Part shown: positions 50,670 through 60,371 of the stretch, one piece after another | Layout of the letters: every line of letters starts with the position of its first letter | Position numbering within the stretch: the stretch's first letter is position 1 | Assembly: GCA_034423135.1 (NCBI GenBank) | Contig: DAOUJC010000008.1 | Location: 248,001-312,000, forward strand | Length of the DNA: 64,000 bases | DNA from: JAPPHY01 sp034423135 | GTDB lineage: Bacteria > Chloroflexota > Dehalococcoidia > Lucifugimonadales > UBA2985 | Reading direction: 5' to 3' | Notes under the pieces: generated by a model | Seen by the model: only the letters and a program-made list of their open reading frames with translations | What the model was told of the DNA's origin: nothing | The model's database searches: none | Made by a program: the position numbers and the translations under genes

Positions 50670-53507
50670 ATGACCCAGCCAGATCACGTTACGAGAGATA
50701 TGCCCAAGGCATACGACCCCGGCGCAGTTGAGCAGCGCCTCTACGCCTCTTGGATTGAGGGGGGCTACTTCACGCCCAAAATCGATCCCGATAAGGAGCC
50801 GTTCGTGATAATCATGCCCCCGCCCAACGTGACGGGGGAGCTTCACCTCGGCCACGCACTCCAGGCCACGCTCGCGGACATCATGGTCAGGTGGCACCGT
50901 ATGCGAGGCGACCCCACGCTCTGGCTTCCCGGCGCAGACCACGCCGGCATTGCCACGCAGGTCATGGTGGAGCGCAGCCTGGCGCAGGAGGCCGCGGAAC
51001 GCCCCGAAGACGAGTCAGGCCTCACGCGACAGCAACTCGGCCGTGAGCGCTTCCTTGATCGCGTTTGGGACTGGGTACGGCGATACGGCCACACGATCGA
51101 CGAGCAGCACAAGCGTCTCGGCGCCTCATGTGACTGGACGCGCCGCAGCTTCACTCTGGACGAAGGCCCAAGCCTCGCCGTGAAAACCACGTTCGCCAAC
51201 CTGTACGAGAAGGGCCTCATCTATCGCGGAGAGCGCATCATCAACTGGTGCCCAAGGTGCTCCACCGCCCTCTCAGACCTGGAGGTTGACCACGAGGAGG
51301 AGCAGTCGTTCCTCTACCACATCCGCTATCCGCTTGTGAACGAACAGGGCTTCCTGACCGTGGCCACCACCCGCCCCGAGACCCTGCTCGGCGACACAGG
51401 CGTGGCCGTCAACCCGGACGACGACCGCTACCGCCATCTCGTTGGCGAGCGCGTGCTGTTGCCCATCCTTGGGCGGCCGCTTCCTATCGTGGGCGACGAC
51501 GCCGTCGACCCGGAGTTCGGCACGGGCGCGCTCAAGATCACGCCGGGCCACGACCCCGTCGACTTCGAGGTGGGGCAGCGTCACGGCCTGCCCGTCGTCA
51601 CCGCCATCAACCTGGACGGCTCGATGAGCCGCGAGGCCGGCCCGTACGAGGGAATGGACAGCGCCCAGTGCCGCGACGTCATCATCAGGGACCTGGACTT
51701 CGCCGGACTCCTCGACCGCAAGGAGCCGTACAGGCACTCGGTCGGCCACTGCGGCCGGTGCGGCGTGGTCGTGGAGCCGCTGGCCAGCAGACAGTGGTTC
51801 GTCCGGATGGAGGACCTGGCCAAGCCCGCAATGGACGTGGTCAGGGACGGGCGCATCAGGATTGTGCCGGACAGGTACTCACGCGTATACCTTAACTGGA
51901 TGGAGAACATCCGAGACTGGTGCATCAGCCGCCAGCTGTGGTGGGGGCACCGCATCCCGGCCTGGTACTGCCCCTGCTGCTCCCCGGACGCCATATACCT
52001 GGTCTTTCCGCCTGAGGACGGCCTGCAGGACGGCACCTACCGCGAGCTGAGCGAGCAGGGCCTCGCCTGGAGCGAGCTCGAGGCTAGGGCACAGCACATC
52101 TTCACCGACCTGACCGCCCAGCCCATCGTTTCGCTGGAGCCGCCCGAGGGTTGCCCCTGGTGCGACAGCTCAGAGCTGTTCCAGGACCCGGACGTGCTCG
52201 ACACCTGGTTCTCCTCTGCGCTCTGGCCACACTCCACGCTCGGCTGGCCCACCGACTCCGACGACATGCGCTACTTTTACCCTACCACCGTCATGGAGAC
52301 GGGCTACGACATTCTCTTCTTCTGGGTCGCGCGAATGGTGATGATGGGCCTGGAGAACACAGGCGAGATTCCCTTCAAGTGGGTGTACCTGTCAGGCCTC
52401 ATACGCGACGAGCATGGCGCCAAGATGAGCAAGACCAGGGGCAACGTCACCGATCCGATTGAGGCCATCGACGCGTACGGCACCGACGCCCTCCGCTTCA
52501 CTCTCACCACCGGCAACGCGCCCGGCAACGACCTGCGCATCAGCGACGGGAAGCTGGCGGCCAGCCGCAACTTCGTGAACAAGGTGTGGAACGCTGCCCG
52601 GTACGTGCTCACGAACCTGAGCAAAACGCAAAAACAGCCGGAGTGGCGCACGCCTCAACTGCACCATCGCCACGACCGATGGATCGTCGGCCGCCTCAAC
52701 GTCGTGGCCGGTCAGGTCGACCGATTCATGGAGGACTTCCTGTTCGGTGAGGCGCAGCGAGAGGTGCACGACTTCTTCTGGAACGAGTTCTGCGACTGGT
52801 ACATAGAGATGGCCAAGCTACGACTCAGGTCCGGCGCCGAGCCATCCCCCCTGCCCGTCCTAGTACACGTTCTGGAGAAGAGCATGCGCCTCATGCACCC
52901 CTTCCTGCCGTTCGTCACCGAGGAGATTTGGCAGACGCTCAAGGACAGCGTGACAGGCACGGAGGACATGCCGGACTCCATCGTGATCGCGGACTATCCC
53001 GCCGCGGAGCCTTCGATGCTCGACGCCCAGGCCGAGAGGGAGACGGAGCTTGTGATGGGCGTCGTGAGAGCTATCCGAAACGTCAGGGCGGAGTTCAAAA
53101 TTCCGCCGAACCGCCCACTCACCTGCCTGGTGGAGCACTCCGAGGCCGGCGCTGCCCTCCGCGAGGAGGCTGCCGTCGTCGAGAGCCTGGCCCGTACGGA
53201 GCCTCTGGTCTTCCCTGCGGAGGGCGACCCGCGGCCGCCGGCTGCCTCGACCGTGTCCGCGGTACTGCCCGGCGCGACGGTGCTGATTCCGCTGGAGAGC
53301 CTGGTGGACACGTCAAACGAGCGCACGCGGCTGGAGCGCGAGCTTCAGGAGTGCCTGGACAACATGCAGAGGCTCTCGCAGAGGCTTGGCAACGCCGACT
53401 TCACCACCAAGGCGCCGGAAGACGTGGTGGAGCGCGAGAGGGAGCGGCTGGAGCGCCTCGGCGAGCGCCGGGACAGGGTGCAGGAGCTGCTGGCGCAGCT
53501 TGGATAG
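50670..53507 (+). CDS. valS: Valyl-tRNA synthetase
   Basis: The 945-residue class Ia synthetase charges tRNA-Val. HIGH appears as PPPNVTGELHLGHAL and KMSKS as HGAKMSKTRGNVTDP (KMSKT). A CP1 editing domain (TTRPETLLGDTGVAV and the GTGALKITPGHDPVDFEVG segment) and a C-terminal coiled-coil (RLERELQECLDNMQRLSQRLGN) complete the family layout. The ATG at 50670 or 50700 could start it (the latter gives MPKAYDPGAVEQ); the ribosome sites are weak for both. A promoter lies just upstream. No T-box leader is seen. Confidence 0.95.
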   Translation: MTQPDHVTRDMPKAYDPGAVEQRLYASWIEGGYFTPKIDPDKEPFVIIMPPPNVTGELHLGHALQATLADIMVRWHRMRGDPTLWLPGADHAGIATQVMVERSLAQEAAERPEDESGLTRQQLGRERFLDRVWDWVRRYGHTIDEQHKRLGASCDWTRRSFTLDEGPSLAVKTTFANLYEKGLIYRGERIINWCPRCSTALSDLEVDHEEEQSFLYHIRYPLVNEQGFLTVATTRPETLLGDTGVAVNPDDDRYRHLVGERVLLPILGRPLPIVGDDAVDPEFGTGALKITPGHDPVDFEVGQRHGLPVVTAINLDGSMSREAGPYEGMDSAQCRDVIIRDLDFAGLLDRKEPYRHSVGHCGRCGVVVEPLASRQWFVRMEDLAKPAMDVVRDGRIRIVPDRYSRVYLNWMENIRDWCISRQLWWGHRIPAWYCPCCSPDAIYLVFPPEDGLQDGTYRELSEQGLAWSELEARAQHIFTDLTAQPIVSLEPPEGCPWCDSSELFQDPDVLDTWFSSALWPHSTLGWPTDSDDMRYFYPTTVMETGYDILFFWVARMVMMGLENTGEIPFKWVYLSGLIRDEHGAKMSKTRGNVTDPIEAIDAYGTDALRFTLTTGNAPGNDLRISDGKLAASRNFVNKVWNAARYVLTNLSKTQKQPEWRTPQLHHRHDRWIVGRLNVVAGQVDRFMEDFLFGEAQREVHDFFWNEFCDWYIEMAKLRLRSGAEPSPLPVLVHVLEKSMRLMHPFLPFVTEEIWQTLKDSVTGTEDMPDSIVIADYPAAEPSMLDAQAERETELVMGVVRAIRNVRAEFKIPPNRPLTCLVEHSEAGAALREEAAVVESLARTEPLVFPAEGDPRPPAASTVSAVLPGATVLIPLESLVDTSNERTRLERELQECLDNMQRLSQRLGNADFTTKAPEDVVERERERLERLGERRDRVQELLAQLG

Positions 53508-53536
53508 CACTCGTTCGCTTACCTAGGAGGATTCGC

Positions 53537-54115
53537 TTGGTAGCCATCAGACCTGTTGAAACGGGACGCCTAATTCTCCGCGAGTTCAGCGAGGACGATT
53601 GGCCTGCCCTTCATGCCTACGGATCAGACCCCGAGGTCATGGCAGGTCTACTACTGCTCCCAAACACCGAGGAAAGATCGCGGGAAGTACTCACCCAGTT
53701 CATGTCCTATCAGACTGAAGAGCCCCGGACGAAGTATGAGCTTGCCATAGAGTTGGCCTCTACTGGAGAGCTCATCGGTGGTTCAGGAATCAGGATGGAG
53801 CGGTTGATGGATCGAACCGGAAACAGAGAGGCCTCCATGGGCTACGTACTGCGAAGGGAATCCTGGCGCAACGGATACGCAACGGAAGCCGCTAGCGTAA
53901 TGCTTAGGATCGGCTTCGAGATGTTGATGGCTCACAGAGTGTTTGCAATGGTAGACACGGAAAATCTCGGCAGTATCAGAGTATTGGAGAAGCTAGGCAT
54001 GACGAGAGAGGGACTGCACCGGCAGAGTTTCTGGTCGCCGGTGCACGATAGCTGGCGGGACGTTTACTACTACGCCATCCTTGAAGAGGAGTGGCGCTCA
54101 GCCCAGGTAATCTGA
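53537..54115 (+). CDS. GNAT-family N-acetyltransferase (RimJ/RimL type)
   Basis: The 192-residue protein has the N-terminal RPVETGRLILREFSEDDWPALHAYGSDPEV and the acetyl-CoA loop region RRESWRNGYATEAASVML (RxxxGxA) typical of RimJ/L-like acetyltransferases, ending VEKLGMTREGLHRQ-like VLEKLGMTREGLHRQ. Its targets cannot be told. The TTG at 53537 is chosen because AGGAGG is 6 nt upstream. It lies 29 bp after valS and is probably co-transcribed. Its codon use is slightly more AT-rich than the neighbours. Confidence 0.85.
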   Translation: MVAIRPVETGRLILREFSEDDWPALHAYGSDPEVMAGLLLLPNTEERSREVLTQFMSYQTEEPRTKYELAIELASTGELIGGSGIRMERLMDRTGNREASMGYVLRRESWRNGYATEAASVMLRIGFEMLMAHRVFAMVDTENLGSIRVLEKLGMTREGLHRQSFWSPVHDSWRDVYYYAILEEEWRSAQVI

Positions 54116-54134
54116 AAGTCCACTCTACCGCCCC

Positions 54135-54812
54135 TCAGCCCCGCTCGCGGTTCCTGTTCAGAAACAGCAGCCCCTTGCGAGTGTCGCTGGCCACGCGCTC
54201 GCCCTCGCCCGTGATCAGCCTGTGCTTGAACAGCCAGTACGTGAACTCCTTGGCCTCCGTCGCCGTCATCGAGACCGACTCCCCGTACCCGCGCTCGCCG
54301 CGGAATCTCCTGTGCAGCTCCTCCCTGCCCTCCCCGTACACGCGCCGGAACGCCCGCTCCGCCGCCTGCCGTCTCGCCCGTGTGCCGCGCATCGGCAGAC
54401 GCTTCTGCTCCTCCTCCTCTGCGCTGCGCATGACCGCCTGCTCAACGACCACGCCGTACCAGTAGTTCAGGTACGCACTGTACTTCTCAGGTCCGAGCAG
54501 TTGCCGCATCTCATCCTCGCTGAACGTGCGCGGGAACTCGCCCGTAGCGAGCAGCTGCGACTTCTCCGCCTCCGGCACCAGCCCGTCCACTTCCGCCAGC
54601 AGCCGCTCCGCCAGCACCAGCCAGTCGAACGCCTCGCCGTCCAGCAGGTAGCGATTGTGCCTGTCGTCGTGGACCTCTTCCGGGATAGTCCACATGGACA
54701 TCGACTCCAGCAGCGCGGGTACCCAATCGCGTCCCTCAGCGAGTGCGTTCCTGAGATGCTGGATGGCCTCCGGGTTATTGAGCTCTTCTCGCTCCGGCGT
54801 GCTTCCGTCCAT
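54135..54812 (-). CDS. Conserved hypothetical protein
   Basis: The 225-residue protein has no recognised domain. Visible features are an acidic, mostly helical N-terminal part (AIQHLRNALAEGRDWVPALLESMSMW), a central FDWLVLAERLLAEVDGLVPEAEK segment, a cluster of basic residues (RGTRARRQAAERAFRR), and a C-terminal EFTYWLFKHRLITGEGERVASDTRKGLLFLNRNRERG. It begins about 12 bp after the polX stop; the ATG is favoured over a GTG three codons earlier because AGAGGTGA is properly spaced. It is likely co-transcribed with polX and secA. It is convergent with the GNAT gene. Confidence 0.7.
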   Translation of the reverse strand: MDGSTPEREELNNPEAIQHLRNALAEGRDWVPALLESMSMWTIPEEVHDDRHNRYLLDGEAFDWLVLAERLLAEVDGLVPEAEKSQLLATGEFPRTFSEDEMRQLLGPEKYSAYLNYWYGVVVEQAVMRSAEEEEQKRLPMRGTRARRQAAERAFRRVYGEGREELHRRFRGERGYGESVSMTATEAKEFTYWLFKHRLITGEGERVASDTRKGLLFLNRNRERG

Positions 54813-54824
54813 TCCGTTCACCTC

Positions 54825-56552
54825 TCAGCCCTCACCACGCAGGAATGCGAGAAATCCGTCCGCCGGCCTCGTGTTCAGGATGTCCTCCGGCCTGCACCAG
54901 CCCCGGCGCGCCACAGCCACGCCGAAGCGCATGTTGTCCATGTGCTCCGCGGCGTGCGCATCCGTGGAGATGACAAGCGAAGCGCCAAGCTCCCTGGCGC
55001 GCAGCACTTGCGTGTCCTTCAGATCCAGCCGCTCCGGCGATGCGTTGATCTCCAGCGCCGTCCCAGTCTCCGCAGCCGCCCGAAACACCGCCTCCACGTC
55101 TACGTCTATAGGCTCGCGCCCGCCGAGGAGACGTGTGGTGAGGTGCCCGATGATGTGTACATGCGGATTGCGAATTGCCCGCAGGATGCGCGCCGTCATG
55201 GTCTCGCGGTCCTGCCCCATCGCCGAGTGCACGGACGCCACCACGACATCCAGCATCGCCAGAATCTCGTCCGGGTAGTCCATGGAGCCGTCCGCGCGGA
55301 TGTCTACCTCGGAGCCGGTCAGTAAGCGAATGTCGGGAAGCTGCGCATCCAGCGCGCGAACGTTGGCCGCGTGGCGCAGCAGGCGCTCGTTGTCCATACC
55401 GTCGGCGATGCCTCTGCCCACCGAGTGATCGGTGATGGCCAGGTACTCGAGCCCGCGGCTGCGCGCCTTGTCCACCATCACGTACAGCTGGTCGCGGCCG
55501 TCGCCCTCGGTGGTATGGCGGTGGAGGTCGCCGCGCACGTCGCCCACTTCGACGAGCGTGGGCAGCGCGCCGCGAGCCGCAGCCTCAACCTCCCACAGAC
55601 CCTCGCGAATCTCAGGCGGAATGTACTGCAGGCCGAGACGTGCGTAGAAGTCAGCCTCCTCCGAAAACTTCTCCATCTGTCCCGTACTCATGTCCGTTAT
55701 GCCGTACTCGTTCAGGGACAGGCCCATCCTGTTCGCAAGCTCCCTGAGCCGTATGTTGTGCTGCTGGCTGCCGGTGAAATACTGGATCAGCGCGCCGTAG
55801 CTCTCCCCTTCCACCATTCGCAGGTCAACCTGCAGGCCGCCGTGCAGCACGACGCTGCCCTTCGTGGGGCCGTGCGCCAGCACCTCGTCGACAATCGGAA
55901 GCTGCACGAACGCGTCGATGACGGCTGCCGGATCGTCCGCGGTGCCCATGATGTCCACGTCGCCGATGGTCTCGCGCCACCGTCGCAGGCTGCCCGCCGT
56001 GTCGATACGATGCAGGCCCGGACACGCCTCACGCAGCGCCTCCATGACCTGGTCCGCAGCGCTCATCGCGCGGCCAATGGGTATGCGCCGGTCCTTGGTG
56101 CGCTCCGAGCGGATGTGCCGCAGGATGTTCTCGGCAGTCTTCGCTCCGAGGCGCGGCATGGCGGACAAGCGGCCTTCCACGATCGCCTCCTCCAGCTCCG
56201 CCACGCTTGAAACGCCCACCTCCGTGGTGATGCGCAGCGCGGTCTTTGGCCCGATGCCGGGAACGTCCATCAGCGCCAGAACGCCGTCCGGGAACTCTGC
56301 CCTGAGCTTCTCCATGTACTCCAGGCGGTCCGTGGTCACCAGCTCCCTGATCTTGGCGGAGATGGCCTCACCGATGCCCGGTATCTGCCGCAGGTCGCTC
56401 TCCTCCTTCACCATCTGCGACAACTCCGTGGGCAGGTGCTCGATGGTGCGGGCGGCGCGCTGGTAGGCGCGAATGGTGAACGTGGACTCATCCTTGAGCG
56501 AGAGAAGGCCCGCGATCTTCTCGAAGACTCCGGCAATCTGGGAGTTGTTCAT
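54825..56552 (-). CDS. polX: DNA polymerase X with PHP domain
   Basis: The 575-residue protein is a family X repair polymerase and 3'-5' exonuclease. In order it has helix-hairpin-helix regions (LRQIPGIGEAISAKI and VPGIGPKTALRI), the nucleotidyltransferase AGSLRRWRETIGDVDIMG with the metal Asp pair, and a C-terminal PHP phosphoesterase domain with GDLHRHTTEGDGRDQLYV, LAITDHS and STDAHAAEHMDNM. It fills short gaps and excises mispaired ends in base-excision repair. It lies 65 bp after secA. Confidence 0.93.
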   Translation of the reverse strand: MNNSQIAGVFEKIAGLLSLKDESTFTIRAYQRAARTIEHLPTELSQMVKEESDLRQIPGIGEAISAKIRELVTTDRLEYMEKLRAEFPDGVLALMDVPGIGPKTALRITTEVGVSSVAELEEAIVEGRLSAMPRLGAKTAENILRHIRSERTKDRRIPIGRAMSAADQVMEALREACPGLHRIDTAGSLRRWRETIGDVDIMGTADDPAAVIDAFVQLPIVDEVLAHGPTKGSVVLHGGLQVDLRMVEGESYGALIQYFTGSQQHNIRLRELANRMGLSLNEYGITDMSTGQMEKFSEEADFYARLGLQYIPPEIREGLWEVEAAARGALPTLVEVGDVRGDLHRHTTEGDGRDQLYVMVDKARSRGLEYLAITDHSVGRGIADGMDNERLLRHAANVRALDAQLPDIRLLTGSEVDIRADGSMDYPDEILAMLDVVVASVHSAMGQDRETMTARILRAIRNPHVHIIGHLTTRLLGGREPIDVDVEAVFRAAAETGTALEINASPERLDLKDTQVLRARELGASLVISTDAHAAEHMDNMRFGVAVARRGWCRPEDILNTRPADGFLAFLRGEG

Positions 56553-56617
56553 GCTCGCAGTGACCTCCGTGCCTCCGTCGTCCGCCTTTGCGGGGCGTCA
56601 CTCCCTCCCGCGCCGAC

Positions 56618-59227
56618 CTACGCGGCCACGCCGCAGCACCGCTTGTACTTCTTGCCGCTGCCGCACGGGCACACGCTGTTCCGGCCTATCTTTGCGCCGC
56701 CGGACACGGCCCGCCGGGGCGGAGGCTGCGGCATCGCGGGTCTGCGCTGCCCCGTCCCATTCTGCGCGCCCAGCCCTAACCGATAGATGGCTCGGGCTAT
56801 GCTTCGCTGTATGTTGTCTAGAAGACCATCGAAGTACTCGCGACCCTTGAGCTTGTACATCACCAGAGGGTCGCGCTGGCCGAAAGCCTGCAGGCCGATG
56901 CTCTGGCGCAGGTTCTCCATCCCGGTCATGTGGTGCACCCAGTGACTGTCAATGACGATCAGCATGGTTTCCCGTTCTAAGTCGCGCAACTGCTCCGGGC
57001 CGCGCTCGCTCTCCATCCTGTCGTACATGTCGGCCGCGTACTCCAGCAGCCATTCCCGCACCTCGTCCCGGTGCATTGAGGCCGCCTCCTCCGGCGTCAG
57101 CCTCACCTGCTCCGGAAATATGCCGCTCAGCTCGGCGAAGAGGGCGTCCAGCTCCCACTCCTCGCTGTCGTCGCCCTGTAGGCGGTTGTCTACCAGAGAC
57201 GACAACTCCTTCTCCACCATCTCCTGTATGTTAGCCTTCAGGTCCGCGCCCTCGAATACCTTGTCTCTCTCCAGGTAGATGATCCTCCGGTGCTCGTTGG
57301 TGACGTCGTCATAGTCAACCAGCCGCTTCCGAATTTCGAAGTTGTGGCCCTCCACCTTGCTCTGCGACGCCTCCAGCGCCCTGCTAACCACCCGGTTCTC
57401 GATGGGCACGTCGTCGCCCATGCCGGCCCACTCCATGATGCCCTTGACGCGGTCGCCGCCGAAGCGTCGGACTACGTCGTCCTCCAGCGACACGTAGAAG
57501 CGCGAGCTGCCCGGATCGCCCTGGCGGCCGGCGCGGCCGCGAAGCTGGTTATCGATGCGCCGGGACTCGTGGCGCTCAGTACCGATTATGTGCAGGCCGC
57601 CCAACTCCACAACTTTGTCGTGGTCCTTCTGCCACTGCTCCGGCGCCGTATCTGTGCCTGCCGGGTTCCCGCCCAAGATGATGTCCGTTCCCCTGCCGGC
57701 CATGTTAGTGGCGACTGTGACGGCGCCCGGACGGCCCGCCTGGGCCACGATTACCGCCTCACGCTCATGCTGGTTGGCGTTGAGCACCTGGCAGGCTATG
57801 CCGCGCCGCTTGAGGATGCCGCTCAGCGTCTCTGACTTCTCAATTGATGTCGTGCCAATGAGAATTGGGCGGCCCGTCTTGTGAATCTCCTCCACGTCAG
57901 ACGCCACAGCCTGAAACTTAGCCTTCTCCGTTGCGTAGATCAGGTCCGAGGCGTCCTCGCGCACCATGGGCCGGTGCGTGGGGATTACCACCACCTCCAG
58001 CTTGTACATCTTGGAAAGCTCCTCCGCCTCCGTTGAGGCGGTGCCTGTCATGCCGGCCAGCTTGGTGTAAAGACGAAAGAAGTTCTGGAGCGAAATGGAG
58101 GCGTAGGTGATGCTCTCGCGCTGTACCCTCACTCCCTCCTTGGCCTCGATGGCCTGGTGGAGGCCGTCCGACAAGCGGCGGCCAGGCATGAGGCGACCCG
58201 TGAAGTCGTCAACGATGACCACCTCGCCGTCTCTGACAACGTACTCCTTGTCTCTGCTGAAAAGCTCCTTTGCCCGCAGCGCGGTCTCGGCGTGGACTAT
58301 ATAGAGAGAGTTGTCAGAGTCATACAAGTTTCTAACGTTGAGCCACTGCTCCAGCTTGCTCACGCCGAGTTCGGTCAGGCTGACCGTGCGATGCCTAGCG
58401 TCTACGGTGTAGTCCTCCTCCGGTCGAAGTCTGGGCGCAACGCTCTTGGCAAAGTACTCATAGTACCGCGTGGATTGCATGTCCGGGGCGCTGATGATCA
58501 GCGGAGTGCGGGCCTCGTCTATGAGGATGTTGTCTACCTCGTCGACGATGGCATAATGCAACTCCTGTCTCTGTACTTTATCCTTCTCGACAGTGCTCCT
58601 AATGATGTTACGCCGCAGGTAGTCGAAACCAAACTCGTTGTTTGTGCCGTAGGTAATGTCGGCGGCGTAGGCATCGCGCTTTTCCACGGGGCGCATCTTC
58701 TCTGGCGAGACGTAACCGCCCGTATTGTCCGGGTCGTACAGGTAGGAGGCGTCGTGTTGCAGGCAGCCTACGCTCAGGCCGAGCAGGTGGTAGATGGGGC
58801 CCATCCACTGCGGGTCCCTGCGGGCCAGGTAGTCGTTCACGGTGACCACGTGCACGCCCTGCCCTGTCAGCGCATTCAGGTAGACCGGCAGCGTGGCGAC
58901 GAGGGTCTTGCCTTCGCCGGTCTTCATCTCGGCGACCTTGCCCTGGTGCAGCACAATGCCGCCCAAGATCTGCACGTCGAAGTGGCGCTGGCCGATGGTG
59001 CGTTTGGCTGCCTCACGCACCGCGGCGAACGCCTTCGGCAGAAGGTCGTCCAGGCTCGCGCCCCTGTCCAGCGCCTTCCTGAACTCTTGGGTCTTCGCCC
59101 TGAGGCCGTCGTCCGAGAGGCGCTCAAACTCCGGTTCCAGGTCGTTGACCTCGTCCACCAGGCGGCGGAAGGGCTTGAGCGCCTTCTCGTCGGAGTCGCC
59201 CAGAAAGCCGAACACCTTGCCAAACAT
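56618..59227 (-). CDS. secA: Preprotein translocase ATPase SecA
   Basis: The 869-residue motor drives proteins through SecYEG. It has Walker A EMKTGEGKTLVATL, DEVDNILIDEARTPLI, TNMAGRGTDIILGG, the helicase motif RGRAGRQGDPGSSRFYVSLEDD, the helical-wing and two-helix-finger regions (LRQSIGLQAFGQRDPLVMYK), and a C-terminal zinc-binding SEC-C motif (NSVCPCGSGKKYKRCCG). Together with secD-secF in this window it covers the cytosolic motor and one accessory complex; secY, secE and secG are not here. Confidence 0.97.
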   Translation of the reverse strand: MFGKVFGFLGDSDEKALKPFRRLVDEVNDLEPEFERLSDDGLRAKTQEFRKALDRGASLDDLLPKAFAAVREAAKRTIGQRHFDVQILGGIVLHQGKVAEMKTGEGKTLVATLPVYLNALTGQGVHVVTVNDYLARRDPQWMGPIYHLLGLSVGCLQHDASYLYDPDNTGGYVSPEKMRPVEKRDAYAADITYGTNNEFGFDYLRRNIIRSTVEKDKVQRQELHYAIVDEVDNILIDEARTPLIISAPDMQSTRYYEYFAKSVAPRLRPEEDYTVDARHRTVSLTELGVSKLEQWLNVRNLYDSDNSLYIVHAETALRAKELFSRDKEYVVRDGEVVIVDDFTGRLMPGRRLSDGLHQAIEAKEGVRVQRESITYASISLQNFFRLYTKLAGMTGTASTEAEELSKMYKLEVVVIPTHRPMVREDASDLIYATEKAKFQAVASDVEEIHKTGRPILIGTTSIEKSETLSGILKRRGIACQVLNANQHEREAVIVAQAGRPGAVTVATNMAGRGTDIILGGNPAGTDTAPEQWQKDHDKVVELGGLHIIGTERHESRRIDNQLRGRAGRQGDPGSSRFYVSLEDDVVRRFGGDRVKGIMEWAGMGDDVPIENRVVSRALEASQSKVEGHNFEIRKRLVDYDDVTNEHRRIIYLERDKVFEGADLKANIQEMVEKELSSLVDNRLQGDDSEEWELDALFAELSGIFPEQVRLTPEEAASMHRDEVREWLLEYAADMYDRMESERGPEQLRDLERETMLIVIDSHWVHHMTGMENLRQSIGLQAFGQRDPLVMYKLKGREYFDGLLDNIQRSIARAIYRLGLGAQNGTGQRRPAMPQPPPRRAVSGGAKIGRNSVCPCGSGKKYKRCCGVAA

Positions 59228-59242
59228 GTGCCAGCGCCCTCC

Positions 59243-60193
59243 CTACTCGAACATGGCTCCCACGGAGAGCCCTTCGTGAATCCTGCGAATCGCCTCGCCG
59301 AGCAGCGGCGCGACCGATAGCACTGTGACCTTGCCGTTGCGCTTCTCGCCAGGCAGAGGAAGCGTGTCCGTGACCACCAGCTCCTTGATGGGACTGTGTT
59401 CAACCCGCTCAGCGCCGGGGCCGGAAAGAACTGCGTGCGTGCAGCATGCGTAGACGTCGCCCACGCCGGCCTCCTTCAGGGCGGCCACGGCGTTGGTGAG
59501 CGAGCCGGCCGTGTCCACCTCGTCATCGAAGGTGATGGCGGTCTTGCCCGCCACGTCGCCGATGATGTTGAGGCTCTCGCTGCTGTCGGTGTTGCCCATT
59601 CGCCGCTTCTCGATGATGGCCAGTGGCGCCCCGATCTTGGCAGCCATGTCCCTGGCCCGCTTGCTGATGCCGATGTCGACGGCCACCACCACCACGTTCT
59701 CAAGCGCCTTGTCCGCGAAGTACCGGGATAGCAGGGGCAGCCCGGTCAGCTCGTCCACCGGAATGTTGAAGAAGCCCTGGATCTGGCCCGCATGCAGGTC
59801 GACGGTGAGGACGCGGTCGGCCCCCGCCACGCTCAGCAGGTCCGCCACCAGCCGCGCGGTGATGGGCACGCGGGGCTGGTCCTTCTTGTCGGTGCGGCCG
59901 TAGGCGTAGTACGGGATCACCGCCGTGATGCGGCCGGCGGAGGCGCGCTTGGCGGCGTCCAGCATTATCAGCAGCTCCATGATGCGGTCGTTGACGGGGT
60001 TGGCGAACGGCTGGATGAGGAAGACGTCCTTCTGGCGGACGTTCTCTCTAATCTGTACGAAGGTGTTATCGTTGCTGAACTTGAAGACGTTGGACTCCCC
60101 AACGGAAATGTTCAGATAGCTACAGACGTCCCTGGCCAGTTGCTCGTGTGCCGTGCCGGCAAAGACCTTCAGTTCGTCATTTCGAAGCTGCAT
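59243..60193 (-). CDS. prs: Ribose-phosphate pyrophosphokinase
   Basis: The 316-residue enzyme makes PRPP from ribose-5-phosphate and ATP for nucleotide synthesis. It has NELKVFAGTAHEQLARDV-type N-terminus, the ATP-binding RQKDVFLIQPFANPVNDRIMELL, YYAYGRTDKKDQPRVPITARLVADLL, the DLHAGQIQGFF metal region, and the PRPP motif AITFDDEVDTAGSLTNA (usually VDDxxDTGGT). Length is normal. secA follows after 15 bp, so the two are likely co-transcribed from a promoter at 60269-60277. Confidence 0.95.
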   Translation of the reverse strand: MQLRNDELKVFAGTAHEQLARDVCSYLNISVGESNVFKFSNDNTFVQIRENVRQKDVFLIQPFANPVNDRIMELLIMLDAAKRASAGRITAVIPYYAYGRTDKKDQPRVPITARLVADLLSVAGADRVLTVDLHAGQIQGFFNIPVDELTGLPLLSRYFADKALENVVVVAVDIGISKRARDMAAKIGAPLAIIEKRRMGNTDSSESLNIIGDVAGKTAITFDDEVDTAGSLTNAVAALKEAGVGDVYACCTHAVLSGPGAERVEHSPIKELVVTDTLPLPGEKRNGKVTVLSVAPLLGEAIRRIHEGLSVGAMFE

Positions 60194-60268
60194 CGTATAC
60201 CGTCACCCCCGTATTGTTGATGTGGCCCTCCACGAGACGATACCCCGTCTCCCAACCTCAACTGTTCG

Positions 60269-60277
60269 ATTATAGCA
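60269..60277 (-). promoter_or_regulatory. Extended -10 promoter of prs-secA
   Basis: TGCTATAAT is a perfect extended -10 (TGn plus TATAAT). The -35 region is GC-rich and not TTG-like. The leader would be about 70 nt. Confidence 0.55.
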
Positions 60278-60371
60278 TAGCGACCCGCGTCGCGCGCCCG
60301 GCCGCCGGCGCGCGGGCGGCGCCATCCGGGTGGACGGCGCCGCCTCGTCGAAAGTCGAATGGCGTTGCTGG